Assembly: GCA_963969395.1 (NCBI GenBank)
Contig: OZ017799.1
Span: forward strand, 10,480,501 to 10,544,500
DNA from: Pseudoscleropodium purum
Taxonomy: Eukaryota; Streptophyta; Bryopsida; Hypnales; Brachytheciaceae
DNA length: 64,000 bases
Reading direction: 5' to 3'
The position numbers were made by a program, and so were the translations under genes. Below, piece after piece: positions 34,471-46,543 of the stretch; positions within the stretch are counted from its first letter, which is position 1, and every line of letters starts with the position of its first letter. Under the pieces are notes generated by a model. That model made no database searches. It was given only the letters and a program-made list of their open reading frames with translations, and was not told where the DNA came from.

Positions 34471-36031
34471 ATGGCGAACCTTTTCAACATCGTTTGGCAG
34501 ACCGTCTTCTTCGTCACCACGGTCACAAGCTCGGTAAGTCCTCAATCTTGCACTCACTGAATCGAATTCCATTCGAATGGAAACTCATATCGCGTTCCCG
34601 GTGTTGATTTTCGATGAGTCCCACTTTTCCCATTGAACTTTAAAATTTGACACCTGTAAAAACTTACTAATTAGAGTAAATTTGGACACATGTAGCAACT
34701 GCACATATACAGGGAAATATGGGAGTCACCAGGAATCAACACCGGGAACGCAATATGAGTTTCCTATGTTCCATGCTATACATTATTCAGTTAATTTGTT
34801 GTACTAGCTCTAGAATAGATCATGATCGCTAAGTTTGCTATCTGGTGCCCGTCTAGATTCTCTGCATGGTCAAGTTAATCCCAGCTTAACTTGTCTCATT
34901 TCATCATTTTCATGGCGCATAGCTATATAGGTGACGGATCCATGCACGTCCCGATCAAAGTAAATACAATCTCATTTTGAGGGAGTCTTTGTTATTATTT
35001 TCAATGCTCTGTATGTCAGGCAGGCAGACTGCTTGTAAGTCCTCAACATGCGCGCTAGCTACCGAGATGAACTGAAAGGGAATCGAATCCTTCATCCGAT
35101 TCATCAATTCGTATGTATGAACGTTTCGAAACGAATGATGATTTGGACCTACATGCAGGTGGCTGGGGCTCGGCCTTTCGACCGAGCTGACGCTGCAAAA
35201 CTAGCTGCCATTTGCAGCGGAGAGGGCCTGACGTGCGCCGACACTTCCCTCCACACGGCGCTCTCCAAGGCCGCGGGCGTACACCGCGACCACTCCATCA
35301 ACACCATCAACGATTTTCAAAAAGACTTTTTCCTGGAGTCCGCCCTGGTGGTGGGCGGTAAGATGACGCTCCACGATAATCTCCGTGACGCGGCCTCCAA
35401 GAAGGCCTTTCTGACCACGGCCTTGTCTGTCAGCCAGATGCCCGCCCTCACCTCCGCCAACGCCGCGGCGCTCGTGAAGCACTTCGGGGTTTCTCCCGAC
35501 AGCGAAATGGCCAAGGCCACGGCCACCGCCGCCTACCTCTGCGGCTACGGAGCCCTGCCGGGAGAGAAGATGGCCTGTGCCGCGTCCGGACCCGCCCTGA
35601 TGGAGTTCGTGGCCGCGGAGCTGGGCTCCGATGTGAAGGTGCTGTCCACCAGCAACACGCCCGCAGCAGCTGCGCACGCCGTGAAGGCGCCCGTGACCGT
35701 CGCGGCCTTCAGCAAAGGCTCCGTGGCCGAGGGTCAGAAGATCGTGGTCTGCCACGTCGTGAACTTCCCGACGCTGCTGTTCTACTGCCACCGCGTGACG
35801 GGCACCAAGGTGATCAGCGCCACGCTCAAATCCGACGTGGCGGCCATTCAGGCCGTGGGCGTGTGCCACATCGACACCTCGCTGTGGCTGAGCACCCACC
35901 CGGCCTTCGCCGCGCTCAACATCCCCCGCGGCGACGAGGCATGCCACTGGCTTGTGGCCAGCGACCTGGTCTTCGTGCCAAGGGATGCCGGGGTCGCTGC
36001 TGCCGATCAGGACGACACTGAGATAGAGTGA
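34471..36031 (+). CDS. BURP-domain secreted protein, intact copy (311 aa)
   Basis: Exon 1 (34471-34533) encodes 21 residues, MANLFNIVWQTVFFVTTVTS plus Ser, a signal peptide. The intron ends ATGCAG and exon 2 is 35159-36031 (TGA). BURP proteins are plant-specific, secreted or wall-associated, and linked to development and stress; their biochemical role is mostly unclear. The domain fills about residues 75-290, opening FFLESALVVGGKMTLHDN and closing with the diagnostic C219H-X10-C231H-X24-C257H-X24-C283H. There is only a short linker after the signal peptide and no repeat region, unlike RD22 or PG1-beta types. The exon is strongly GC-rich against AT-rich surroundings. A longer ORF that begins in the intron at 35048 is not the real start. 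Subfamily is not assigned. Confidence 0.95.
34579..34764. mobile_element. 186-bp TIR insertion in the intron of the intact BURP gene
   Basis: GGAAACTCATATCGCGTTCC (34579 on) is answered by an inverted GGAACGCAATATGAGTTTCC ending at 34764. The inverted match runs about 30 bp, through GGTGTTGATT. The left arm reads TTCCATTCCATGC across the same place, so the insert arose after the duplication. The exact target duplication is unclear (possibly TTC) and the superfamily is not identified. Confidence 0.8.
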
Positions 36032-37075
36032 CGGAGGGTCGACCTTCGACGTATGATCCTCGCTTGCTAGCTAGTTAGTTGGTGAGCGAGTACCCGGCGT
36101 GCAGGCCAGGCCATGCCAGGCGCATATATATACACATATGCTTTATTATCATCCGTCGTGTGGAGCGGCGAAGTGAAGAAGCCATTGATGCATCTTTGTG
36201 GTTTCTGTTGATTTCCGTGTGTTTTTGCAATGCGTGAGACTCCGGCCTTTCGTTTCATTCAAGTGGCACGCATGGATCAGAGCACGCCACCATGGTGGTG
36301 GAGGGTGCCTTCGGTACGTGACATAACTTATATTGGATGAGATTTGTTTTGCCCGAGTTGTTTGTTTAGTTTTATGGCGCTAGCTAGGTCTATATATGAC
36401 AGCTGAGAGGATAGTCCCTGCCCAGAAGTTTTTTCCTAAGTCCTGTGACTCCTGTCTGAGATTGTCTGGTCTTTCAGTAGGCCTGCCTACCTTTGTTACT
36501 ATGCATGTTATAGATGCATGTGTTTACCGTTCGTAGCGAGTCATCTCGCCTGGAATCGATGATCAGCTTTTGGTGTGAATAAAAAAAGGATATTTTATTG
36601 TATCAATAGTCTCAGTCGAACGAATTTTGTTGAATGATCGTGGCACATGGTGGAAGCGGTCTATCAATTGCAGCCTTAATTTGAAGTCCTGAAGTACGTA
36701 CTACCTTCTGCTGTGCTGTATGAGAAAAATCTCCCTCAGTCGGCAGATCCTTAGGTGAGTGACTGAAACTCAAATGGTTTAGAACTTTAAATCCATTGCT
36801 AGAGTTTTTCTTCGTAGCTGGGGTTCTCAGTCTTCAGCGAGCATGCTTGACAGTTCAATTAAATGTATATATTTCTATTATTACGCCTTGGGCAAATTGT
36901 AAAATAGGGCTCCTGGTTGTAAGCGTTTATCATGGATTGTAGTTTCAATCCTCACGGCTGAGTCAGCAGTGTTGTGCTTCAATGGGTTACTTTTCATTTT
37001 CGTTAGTCCGTTCCAAACAACATTCGCACATCAGGCACCTCTATCAAATCTCACCGCAAAAACTTGCAGCTTTAT

Positions 37076-37896
37076 TGTCTACAAAGTGTTAACAAGGTCT
37101 TCACCCTCTCAAGAAGTACAAATTTTCTGAAACTCGAAATTTGCAAGGCTTCGATGCAAAAATTCTGAATAGGTGAGCACACCTAACTCAACTACACTCA
37201 TCAATTAGGTACTGATTATGGAATGAGTCCTCAGCAGATTAGATTAGAAAGACGTCCTCAGAGGGAACTATTAGAATTTAAAATTAGTAACTAATCTTTA
37301 TAAGAATTCAGTCACCAAAACGACTGAACCACAACGCAGACAGGAAAATGCTGCAGGAGGTGCCCAACTCCAAATTAACCAGTCAAGGAGCAGCAAACCC
37401 ACAAACACGAACGTCTTTAGGTAAGAGATTGATTCCATATCATCGTCAAATTCATATGATGGAATATCAATCGGATCTCCAGTGATGTACTGGCGAAGCT
37501 ATGATTCAACACCTATTACTGTACAGTACCTGTCAGCAATGCAATCCCATGATCACCTACGAAATATTGGACCATAATTTGCGTTTTCCTACAAACAATA
37601 CCTTCCAAATTGCACCACTTGTGCTTCCTAATTGATCATTCCTTCCACCGTTCCTTCTCTAGTCGCACGTCCTTCAGGCTTCTCCACAATCCCAACAAGG
37701 TTAGATTGAACACTGGTTACCCTGACGGTCAATACAGAATCCAACTGCTCCACATGATAGCTCGTCAAATTCTGGAAAGCAGCTACCTGACTAGCTGCAG
37801 CGTCAACCTGAGGATGGAAAATTCCAATGCATCACGAGTTCGTATTATTACCTTACACAGGTTGATCCTTCTAAGACAGCAGCTGCAGTAAATAAT
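37076..37896. other. Interval between the BURP arm and the G6PDH stop codon
   Basis: Probably contains the 3' UTR of the minus-strand G6PDH gene. The 93-codon plus-strand ORF near 37610 has no recognisable content and is antisense to that UTR. Confidence 0.45.
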
Positions 37897-40800
37897 TTAT
37901 GCAGTCTCTGAGAGCTCTGAGCTATGATCGCCCCATCTCACATTGTACTTGGCAGCCAAGTAGTGAGCACCGACTGGACCACGGCTGCCGTAAGGATAAA
38001 GCTCTGGAGCTATCTTTCGATTTTCCAACTCTTTCAATAAAGGAGTGAACAGTGACCATGCAGCATCCAGTTCGTCACTGCGAATAAACAGTCGACGCTC
38101 ACCCTCAATAGCATCAAGTAATAGTCGCTCATATGCATCCGGGATTTCTCGATCGTATCTGGAAAGATTCACGCGAACACATCAGTATCAGGAGATATAG
38201 AAATACTTTGTGACATTCTAAAGGATGTGAAGGACTAGATCCATAACAATGTTACCCCTCCTCTGCGTTAAAAATGCTAATAAAGGAGTAATAGCACCAG
38301 TAAATGGAAACTATGAGACCCACTCATAGGAGTCATCCGACTGAATTAAGCCATGGTCCACTATGTGACATAGATGGGTACTATGGATCAATAGATTTAA
38401 GATAATAGCATACCGATCAGTGTAATGTAGGTTCAAGTTTGAACGATCCAATCTCATGCCAAGGCCTGGGACCTTGTTGTTGATCTTCAAGTAAATGGCT
38501 TCATCAGGCTGGATGCGAATTACCAATTCATTCGTTGCTAAGTCAAGGTCAGTCCCAAAACTCCGCTTGTAAAGGTTACCAGGAACATGTCTGAATTGTA
38601 CTCGGATCTCAGCCCTGCCAAAATCATTTCAAATTTGTCAATTTCTTTTTCCGTCAAATTTAGTAACATTGCACTTTTCGATATTTCCGTTTGTCAGACA
38701 TTGAAGTGCATATCCTTTATTCTAGAAAAATCAACAATCCCTATCAATATGAACTTCGCTGAAAATGTTCACCTTTTTCTATGGAGGGCCTTGCCAGCCT
38801 TCATCAGAAATGGAACACCATCCCAACGTGCATTATCAATAAAAAGAGCAGCTGCAGCAAACGTGGGTGTAAGACTATTGTTGGGTACGGTTTTATCTTC
38901 TACATAGGCCGGGTACTTCACTCCTCCCCGGGTGTGTCCCTTGTACTGTCCAACCACTAAATTTTCAACATCCAGTACCCTCATTGATCTGAGAACCTTC
39001 ACCTGCAAGGACAAAACATAGCACAAAAGCTTACATAACTGAGGTAACCTCAATACCCAAAAGTGAATTTCACCCAACCACGTACCCTCCAACTACACTA
39101 ATTTCGTGAGTGTAACATCAATTTACCAAAGTCACACTATTTATAAATTAATTGCAGTAGTGCAGGCTAAAACATTACTGCGTTGTACTAATTTCCAAAT
39201 ATAAATTTGTAGTGACACTAATTTTGCGACGACATTAATTTTGCACCCTCACTAATAAGATAAGCAGTATACAGATAATGGAAACTAACACTTGAGTTTT
39301 GTCGAACAGAAGGCTAATAAGAGGGAATGTGTGATGCACCTTCTCATTTCGAATGTCTTCAGCCTCCAAACTTACCGGTGGCTCCATGGCAAATAGTGCC
39401 AAAATCTGAAGAAGATGATTCTGCATAATGTCTCGAATAATGCCATAATTATCAAAATACCTGCATATCCACACAGGACAAATTAACAATCAAGCCCATA
39501 GATATCCGAAAAGAACATGAACCTCATAGATACCACAGAAACGTAAACACTACAAAATTTAATGAACATGTGCAGCAGCAGTTTCTTTGCCAACTACGTT
39601 TCAGATTTAGTGATAATAAATAAGGTCAGCGTTTATTGCTTCCATGATAGTAGAAATTATTACCCGCCACGCCCTTCTGTACCGAAGTCTTCAGAGAAAA
39701 TCAGTTGGACATTTCTGATGTACTGTCGGGACCATAACGGTTCAAAAACAAGATTTGAGAATCGCAAGACTGACAAATTCTCCACCAATTCCTTTCCGAG
39801 GTAATGATCGATTCTGCAAGGATAAACATGCTTTGACAGAAATTAGGCAGGTGATGAGCACTTAAAAATAAACATATAAACTTAATACTTTCAGAGACTC
39901 TCAACAGAAAGAAAAAAATTAAATTTTACGTGCTGTAGTTCAATGCATGCATACAGAACGAATACTCGGGGAATCGCTCTTGAATACAGGATTGCAGAAA
40001 CCTACCGATAGATCTGGTCTTCCTTCAAATACTTTTTCAAGCCTGCTGTCAGTTCTGCGGAGGACTCTGAGTCTCGACCAAATGGTTTCTCCACAATAAC
40101 ACGGGTCCAGCCATTTGCGGAAGAAGCAGCAAGACTGGAGGACCGGGCAGCATCCACGAAGACATCAGGCGGGATAGAAAGGTAGAACAATCGGTTTGCC
40201 ACTCTGTCGTCCTGACACAACAATTGCAACAATCACTCTTCTATACAGTGCATAGACAGAACCACACTTGAAAACAAAACATGGGAGTGCCGCTAACTTG
40301 ATGTTCGATCCATCTACAATAAAAAGTTGTGACATCTTTCAGTGCGGTGAGTGCACCAGGGAAACAGGAATGACAAACACGCCATATAGAGGGAACACAA
40401 ACCTCATGCTCGTGAAGCTTTTCAGAAAGCTCTCCAAATGACTCCTCAGAGTTGTACTGGCCGGCATGATAAAAGCAACGTTTCAAGAACTCTTCTTGCT
40501 TATCGCCACAATTTTCTCTGCCAACATGAATTGCGTCAGAGAGAATCACGCGTAATTGGAGTTAAGAGACCTAGGTTTCGTCGTATAGGATGTGGTCTTC
40601 AGGCCTCAAGGGCTGACCCTCGGGCATCGACAATACATTGAATAACTATTAAATTTCTGGACGACCAGAGATAACTTACCTTTGATCAATCCGACAAGTA
40701 AGGGATCCCGATATCGCCTCCCGCAACGTCTCATCAGTCATTTTGCTCCGAGCGAAACCAAAAACAGTAAAATGCTGCAACCAAAACAAAACAAAAATTC

Positions 40801-41967
40801 TATGGTCGTGAGATATTAGTTTAAAACATTCACAAAGAAGATTGAAAGCCTTTTACACCCCAAACCATCATAGAGTAGATAAACCAGTCAACATCCACTC
40901 ACTAAAAGCTTCAGGAAAAGCCATGAGAAACCAAAAGTTCTACACTTTTTACTGGAATTTTCGAGTTAGAAAAATCCAAAGATCCACACAAATTCAAGAA
41001 ATCATTTGATTAATTGATGACACATAAGAGTCCCTAATTAATTAAATTGTAGCACAAGTTCATCTCCAAAGAATAGTGTCAAAAACCTTGGGCAAGCAAC
41101 CCTCATAGTAGAGAGCAAATAAAGCTGGAAAGATTTTCTTCTTCGCCAAGTCTCCAGAAGCCCCGACGACAGTGATACTGACTGTAGTCTCGGTAGCAAG
41201 TGCACCACCATTCAGGGAAGCAGGTTTCGGCGACTCGTCATTCATCGACGACGACGCCTGCTTAGCAGACTCATCAGTGGTCGTCACTTGAGCAGATAGG
41301 ACCGGCTTCTTGCCCCCTGTTTGCATGCACAAAAGCTTGAGTGCATTGACGGAAGACTGGACAAATTGGTACAACCGTCCTGCGCATTGTCGAACACAAA
41401 ACAGACTAAACAAATACCACACTCGAACTCCGCCGCTACGAAACCTCTTCGAAACCTCGAATTTCGCAAGAGAACCAAAAGCGCCACTTGATCAGATGTT
41501 GCACATCCCCATAATCATGTGTCCCTATGGTGTAAGAAGCGATTTTAGAACGTCTACAAGTGAAAATTTGACCCCTCGTACATTTCGCATACGGTATCCG
41601 AATAACGCATTCATCGGTGCGTTGAATCCGCATTCATTTGCCAAATAAGAAAATGCAAAAAATTTGACCAGTCGAATTACGCTTCACCAGGCCATATTGG
41701 GTTTCTCTACCTTAAACCCTAATGCAGAGTACCTTTAAAAAAACTTCCACCCCTCAAAGCATAGTCCTTCACGGCCCCATTACCTGTCATGGTCGCCCGC
41801 ACTGAACTTGAATTGCACCCCCAAGAGCTCCTCTGCATCGCCACCGAGGCGGGCGAGAACAACCCCGTCCCAGTGCGGGAAGCCACCCGTGATGATCCCA
41901 GCTTAGAACCGGGGGTCCTCGGCAAGGAGCCGGAGCCCACCGTTGGAGCACACACAACAGCCATCAT
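37897..41967 (-). CDS. G6PD: Glucose-6-phosphate 1-dehydrogenase, plastidic (614 aa)
   Basis: It oxidises glucose-6-phosphate to 6-phosphogluconolactone, making NADPH in the oxidative pentose phosphate pathway. Ten exons join in phase: 41967-41733, 41316-41087, 40774-40680, 40517-40403, 40211-40006, 39813-39664, 39460-39340, 39002-38773, 38614-38414 and 38158-37897 (TAA). A Ser/Arg-rich N-terminus of about 70-80 residues precedes the catalytic part and looks like a transit peptide. Key motifs are the NADP fold [10 protein letters not shown] (130-139), [10 protein letters not shown], and active-site RIDHYLGKE (294-302). Cys182 and Cys190 in TCRIDQRENC have the spacing of the thioredoxin-regulated pair of plastid P1-type enzymes, so redox inactivation in light is likely. 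The start is the ATG at 41967; a GTG 15 bp upstream is preceded by an in-frame stop. Confidence 0.97.
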
Positions 41968-43226
41968 CGCCTGCAGCTCCACAGTTCAACAACAACGCCC
42001 ACACCTCAGAAATTATGAGACGCACTCACGGTTCGCCTCAGCGGATTTCAATCGGCAGAGCACCAAAAGGAACCAAGTATCAATACTGTAAATCACAGCA
42101 GTAGATTGGGAAAGTACTTACAACAATGCGATGCGGGGCTCCGTCAGTGTTCGTTCGTGGACGCGGCGAGCAGGCAAGAGCAGGGCACCCCACTCACTAC
42201 AAGTGTGCTCCTGCACAACAGTGCACACTAGATCCACATTCCGAATTTGAAGGGGTGCTGACTGCTGAGACTGTCGACGTTTTTCATTTTGCAAAAAGGA
42301 ACCGGGCGTCATTCCCGGTAGATTCTTTGGTTCCAAGATCCAGATTCCTTCCGGTTGATAACCTCTCCCATAGCTCGCCGGGTATCAGCATTACTTAGAC
42401 CGACAGGAACCTAGGTCTGGTCTGTTCACTGGCCAAAACTCTAACGCAACTGTTTCACATTTGTCGTCTTTACATACACTTGATTGAAAAAGGATTTTCT
42501 TCTTAAGGTTTCGAAGGCCTGATGACCATGATACTCCTGCAGGAGATGTAGAATATTCTCTGCTGAGCGGTACCCGTGATTGTGCTTCATTGGGAAACAG
42601 AAGCAAGTAAGAAGTTATGTAATGATTCTACAATTTGTCTGGGAAATTGTGCATAGGAGCCCTGCAGTACACGTGATGCCGTTTTCTGAAACCACTGTAT
42701 TCATTAACTTGATGCACACTATGCCATTGCAAATATAAAAGGCCCTAGATCATGGCCTTTGATTCTACAATGCCGGAATTCAATTGATTCTCAGAATTGA
42801 TATTACTGTCTTCCTTCCTCCATCAACCTGTAATTCAGACCGCACAACCAATGCGTAAAAAATCTTGCTAGAGTATTCAAAATAAGGAATCCACTGTTTT
42901 GTAGTTGGCGAGAATAGTGAAGAAATACTTCTGCAGTCAGATATGGACTGCAAGTAGAAGATGGCTTGTTAATAATGCCTCATCTTTGTCTACAATCATC
43001 TTTTTCTACAACTTCCCACTATGATATTGCAGAAGAAATTCATACGAGATGATAAAATTTGATCTCAAGAATGTTGGCTCTTGTACTGTACACAAAGGTA
43101 TCTCCACAACTCTACATCGCCAAAAAATCACCCCTACAGAGGTTGACATGCTTAAAGTGGCTCAAAGAGAATCCTCTACTTTACCACCCACGAAAGAAAT
43201 TAATTCATAGCGCATGCGTGACTTCC
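41968..43226. other. Upstream region of G6PDH
   Basis: Holds the G6PDH promoter and 5' UTR. A donor-like TTGTAAGTAC on the minus strand near 42120 may mark a 5' UTR intron. The overlapping short ORFs on both strands have no recognised content. No clear TATA box was found. Confidence 0.4.
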
Positions 43227-43353
43227 TTACATGTCACTGTGATGGTAATCGCGTCCAATCAACAGTTGTGAATCAAAATCACCGAGCACGAATGCGAGTT
43301 CGTGAAAGTTCAATTCAACCGTGCCATTAAGAAGCTTCTTGTCAGATGCCTTT
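43227..43353 (-). other. Candidate 3' exon of the adjacent coiled-coil gene
   Basis: After an acceptor CTTGCAG at 43354-43360 there is a stretch open for 41 codons, containing NGTVELNFHELAFVLGDFDS and ending at TAA 43229-43227. A donor AAAG/GTATTT ends the preceding exon at 43477. Spliced that way, however, the upstream stop (43485-43483) stays in the message and all three frames are closed near the junction. It is therefore either a 3' UTR exon or an alternative coding end reached from another donor. Confidence 0.35.
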
Positions 43354-43482
43354 CTGCAAGGGAATGTATCAACATACAGTACTACATATTAGATGAGGAA
43401 CAGTCATTCCAGAATCAAAGCATCAACGTGCATAGGCAATTAAAAGAAACTAACAGTGAGAAGCGATAGCAAATACCTTTGA

Positions 43483-44824
43483 TTATTCAGCTATTCCACG
43501 ACTTCGAAGCCAAGACCGCAAATGGCTTGCCTGCAGGGCACTGTGGACGTAATCATGCACATTCAAATGCTTAAGGCGTCGCAAGGTGCTTAGACCTTCC
43601 TGTTTAGCTCGAAGTTCTTTACTTCGAAGCTCAGATATTGTGATGGCGTTTCCGTCGAGCTCATCCACACCTGCAAGATGTTTGTAACACGCCTCAGTAG
43701 AACAGTCATGAAAAAATGCAATTTAATTATCATTCAATTTCTCTTTTCCCAGACCAATACCTAAACCATCGCAATCCGAAGGTAGAGGTCACATATCTTC
43801 ATGAGACAACCATAAAACTTCCACTATCATGAGTTCATTTTGATTTTGAGGTTGATTTTGAGAATGTACACCAGCTTAACATCATGATAGATTTGGGTCA
43901 TATACCAAAAAAATCATAAAACCTTTATAATTTTTACAGAGAATCCAAATAAGACATACCGCGGTGCATTCAAACGCCCTTTACTATTGCCAACCGGAAT
44001 TTGGTCAGTCTAACACCGTTATAGGAATTAATGAAAACTATACTTGGAGCTTAGAGTGTAGCTTTTAAGTGTGGTCAGCTTAGAGAACAAAAATCCGAAC
44101 CCTAAATGACACACCAGTACTCGCAACGAGGTCCTCAAACCAAATTGAATCAAGAAAACAGTAGAGTTCAATATACTCAGCGTTTGCAGCCAAACTACGA
44201 AGCATTCTATGATACTTGCGAAAATTCAACTCTGAAGTCCTGAATTCAGATACCGAAAACACAAACTGAATCGCAGCAAGCCAAATCATGCTCAAGAAAA
44301 CTAGAAAAAACCCGAGAAAACCAGAGAGTAGCTCATAAATCTTTCTGATCAACAAGGTCAGTAATCTATGTACCTTCGAGTCCAATCTTTGAAATTTCAC
44401 TCGCCTCATCCTCGTTTCTTCCAATTGCGAAATTCGACACCGAAAGCTCACGATCACGAGCTTCGCTGCTTGCCTGCTCCACAGCTCCCACGACATTTCC
44501 TACTTCAGCAGGAATACGCGCACGTAATAAATCCGCGAGTGCCGAGACCAGCTTCTCCAGCTCCAGAATCTGCATCTCGTCCTGCATCCACGCATCGGCT
44601 AAGGCTGCCTGAAGCTCTTGCACTTCGACACGGAGCTCTCTGCTCTCTCGTCTCCACTCACTCGCATGATCATCTGCCCTTGCCGACGCAATTCTCCACC
44701 GATTCTTGTGCAATTTGGTGCGCTGCGGAGGGAAATGGAGGGCGCTCGCTTTCGTGCTCGGCGGTGCAGCCTCAACACAGTGCAACGGAGGACGAAGGGC
44801 TGTGGAAACGACAAGCATCGCCAT
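43483..44824 (-). CDS. Predicted plastid coiled-coil protein of unknown function (212 aa)
   Basis: Exon 1 44824-44374 and exon 2 43670-43483 join in phase (GAAG / GTGTGGAT, giving LEGVDELDG). I do not recognise the family. The first 50 residues (MAMLVVSTALRPPLHCVEAA, then Ser/Lys/Arg-rich) look like a transit peptide, possibly cut near RIASARA. Residues 56-102 form a strong heptad-like coiled coil (ELRVEVQELQAALADAW and following). The C-terminal 55 residues are basic and helical (ELRAKQEGLSTLRRLKHL, then HLRSWLRSRGIAE). A longer ORF reading starts at TTG 44851; the ATG at 44824 is preferred. Its 3' end faces the G6PDH promoter, in the same orientation. Confidence 0.65.
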
Positions 44825-45535
44825 CGCGGGAGGAAAACAGCGCAAATGCAAATGTTTGGTCTGATGACGATGAATGGTGGTCGAGGGATCCTGGCTGTCG
44901 TCTTCAAACGGGTGTCAATCTCATCCGGTCTTCATCCGGTCTTCAAAATTTTTATCCTTTTAATATCTGTTCTTGATTGGAGTCGGTGTGTTTTTCTCAT
45001 TTTGGAGAAGGAGCCACTTGTTCCTTCAACAGTCGTGTGATACTAGGGTGATACTTGGTGATATCTATATAAAAACTAGGTGATACCTAGGTGAAATTTG
45101 GTAATGTTTTTAAAATACAACAATGATGTAGCTATTTTGACCCCCAAAAATGAAAATCTTCGTGACAGAAAATAGCCAACATTTTTTAGTTGTCAACAAT
45201 TGGTGAAAAATTAAATGTGCATAAGAAAAAATGATTGATTGAAATTATTATAACAAGAATTGTACCATTGTAACATAAATTGGTAGACTATGAGACGTTG
45301 TCCTTTCATTGTGTTATCACATCAAGGTCATACATGGAGGCATAATACTATAGATAATAGTCAAATTTGAATAGGATGCTAAATTTGTCCTTTGAAATGG
45401 GTCATGTATGGTGAATTTATCCTTGGAAAAACACTAAAAAAATTTGTTTGACACACATGATAAAATTTGCAAATTTTGAATTCACATTTGGAATCAAAGA
45501 CCCAAAATTAGCAAGGAAAGGTGAAGAACATAGAA
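44825..45535. other. Upstream flank, then AT-rich DNA
   Basis: The promoter of the coiled-coil gene should lie here but no TATA box stands out. Several overlapping ORFs at 44370-45040 on the plus strand are antisense shadows of GC-rich exon 1. The stretch 45368-45425 is one half of an inverted pair around the next element. Confidence 0.4.
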
Positions 45536-46543
45536 TTAACCCCTAAAGTTCCAAAGTCATTTTTCTCTCAAAAACCACTTTAAACTATCATTTTTGTTGC
45601 ATTCTTCCAAGAAAACAAATAATTATATTTTTTCAAAATCTCACTATAGAATCTTGTACTTCACTTTTCTAAGATTATGTGGTAAGAATTTTATGGAGTT
45701 TCACCATATAGATTGGAAGATATTAGCATTCAAAGTTGAAAAAAAAAGTTTTTTTGGACATTGGCATAAAATTTCAAATGACTTTGACTACCATTTGTGC
45801 AAAAAATTTGCACTACGGACTTTGAATTTAAAAAGTTTTATGTTGAAGAATTGAATTGAAAATGTAGAAATTTTAAAAGAAAACTTGATTTTCATTCATT
45901 AAAAAATTGTTAAATAGAAGTAGGTCCAAGATTGAAAAATAAACTAAATTATTAATAGCTCTTAGATGGAATTGAAACACAATAATCCCAATGGTGAGAT
46001 TGTTTAAGCAAGAAAACACTAAATTCTCAAAAAAATTGTAAAAAATTGTGAAAATTGCATTTAGAAATGAATCCTACAAGTTATTTTTTCAAGAAGATGC
46101 TTAAATTGCCCAAAAAACAAGATTGTCCTTAACTTTCTCATTGATAGTCCAAATAGAACAAATCAAAGCTTCACATGCAAACAAAAATATAACATTTTAG
46201 GGAGAAAAATTAGAATTTATTTTGTTTTCTTGTAATCTTTTTTGTGATGCCCGCGGAGTTCAATTCTAGGCTTTTTGTGGTATAATTTTTGCTCTCAGGT
46301 ACCAATTGAAATAAAAATTATATTCCCACAAAGCTAATTAATCAATTTTTCTATCTTATGGGAAAGTTTCAAAGAAATTCATCAAAAATTGAGGTCACAA
46401 GAACCTAACCAAAAGCTAATTTGTCCCCCAAGGGAACAATGGGACTTTAGAGGCTAATATGGCACAAAATAAGGGGTTTTTTGTACACGATTTACCTTGC
46501 AAGGCCCACTTCAAACAACAAGTTTAGCATCCTACCAAATTCT
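45368..46543. repeat. Inverted pair of about 60 bp around a B element
   Basis: AATAGGATGCTAAATTTGTC at 45374 matches the reverse complement of 46484-46543 (GGTAGGATGCTAAACTTGTT). Similarity extends through TTTGAAATGGGTC. It may be the termini or arms of an older element into which the B copy was inserted. Confidence 0.6.
45536..46457. mobile_element. B-family TTAA element, undivided (922 bp)
   Basis: It starts TTAACCCCTAAAGTTCC and ends GGACTTTAGAGGCTAA, with degenerate inverted termini and the right TTAA mutated to CTAA. It is the uninterrupted reference for the split copy at 22209-25536. Internal words such as AACTTTCTCATTGATAGTCC recur in degenerate form, as in other B copies. No transposase. 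Confidence 0.8.

Larger units (their letters stand above)
33579..37075 (+). repeat. Right arm of the large inverted duplication
   Basis: This is the partner of 26712-30371 in opposite orientation. It carries the intact BURP gene, its TATA box and both flanks. It has a 186-bp insertion at 34579-34764 that the left arm lacks. The outer edge lies about 0.8 kb from the G6PDH stop codon. Confidence 0.92.

Noticed and set aside
35048..36031. 327-codon ORF taken as the BURP start
   Set aside because: The first 37 codons are intron sequence. The acceptor ATGCAG at 35153-35158 and the signal-peptide exon at 34471-34533 give a better model conserved in the other arm.
44368..45040. Plus-strand ORFs of 140-202 codons
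   Set aside because: They are antisense to exon 1 of the coiled-coil gene and reflect its GC-rich sequence. No domain or start context supports them.
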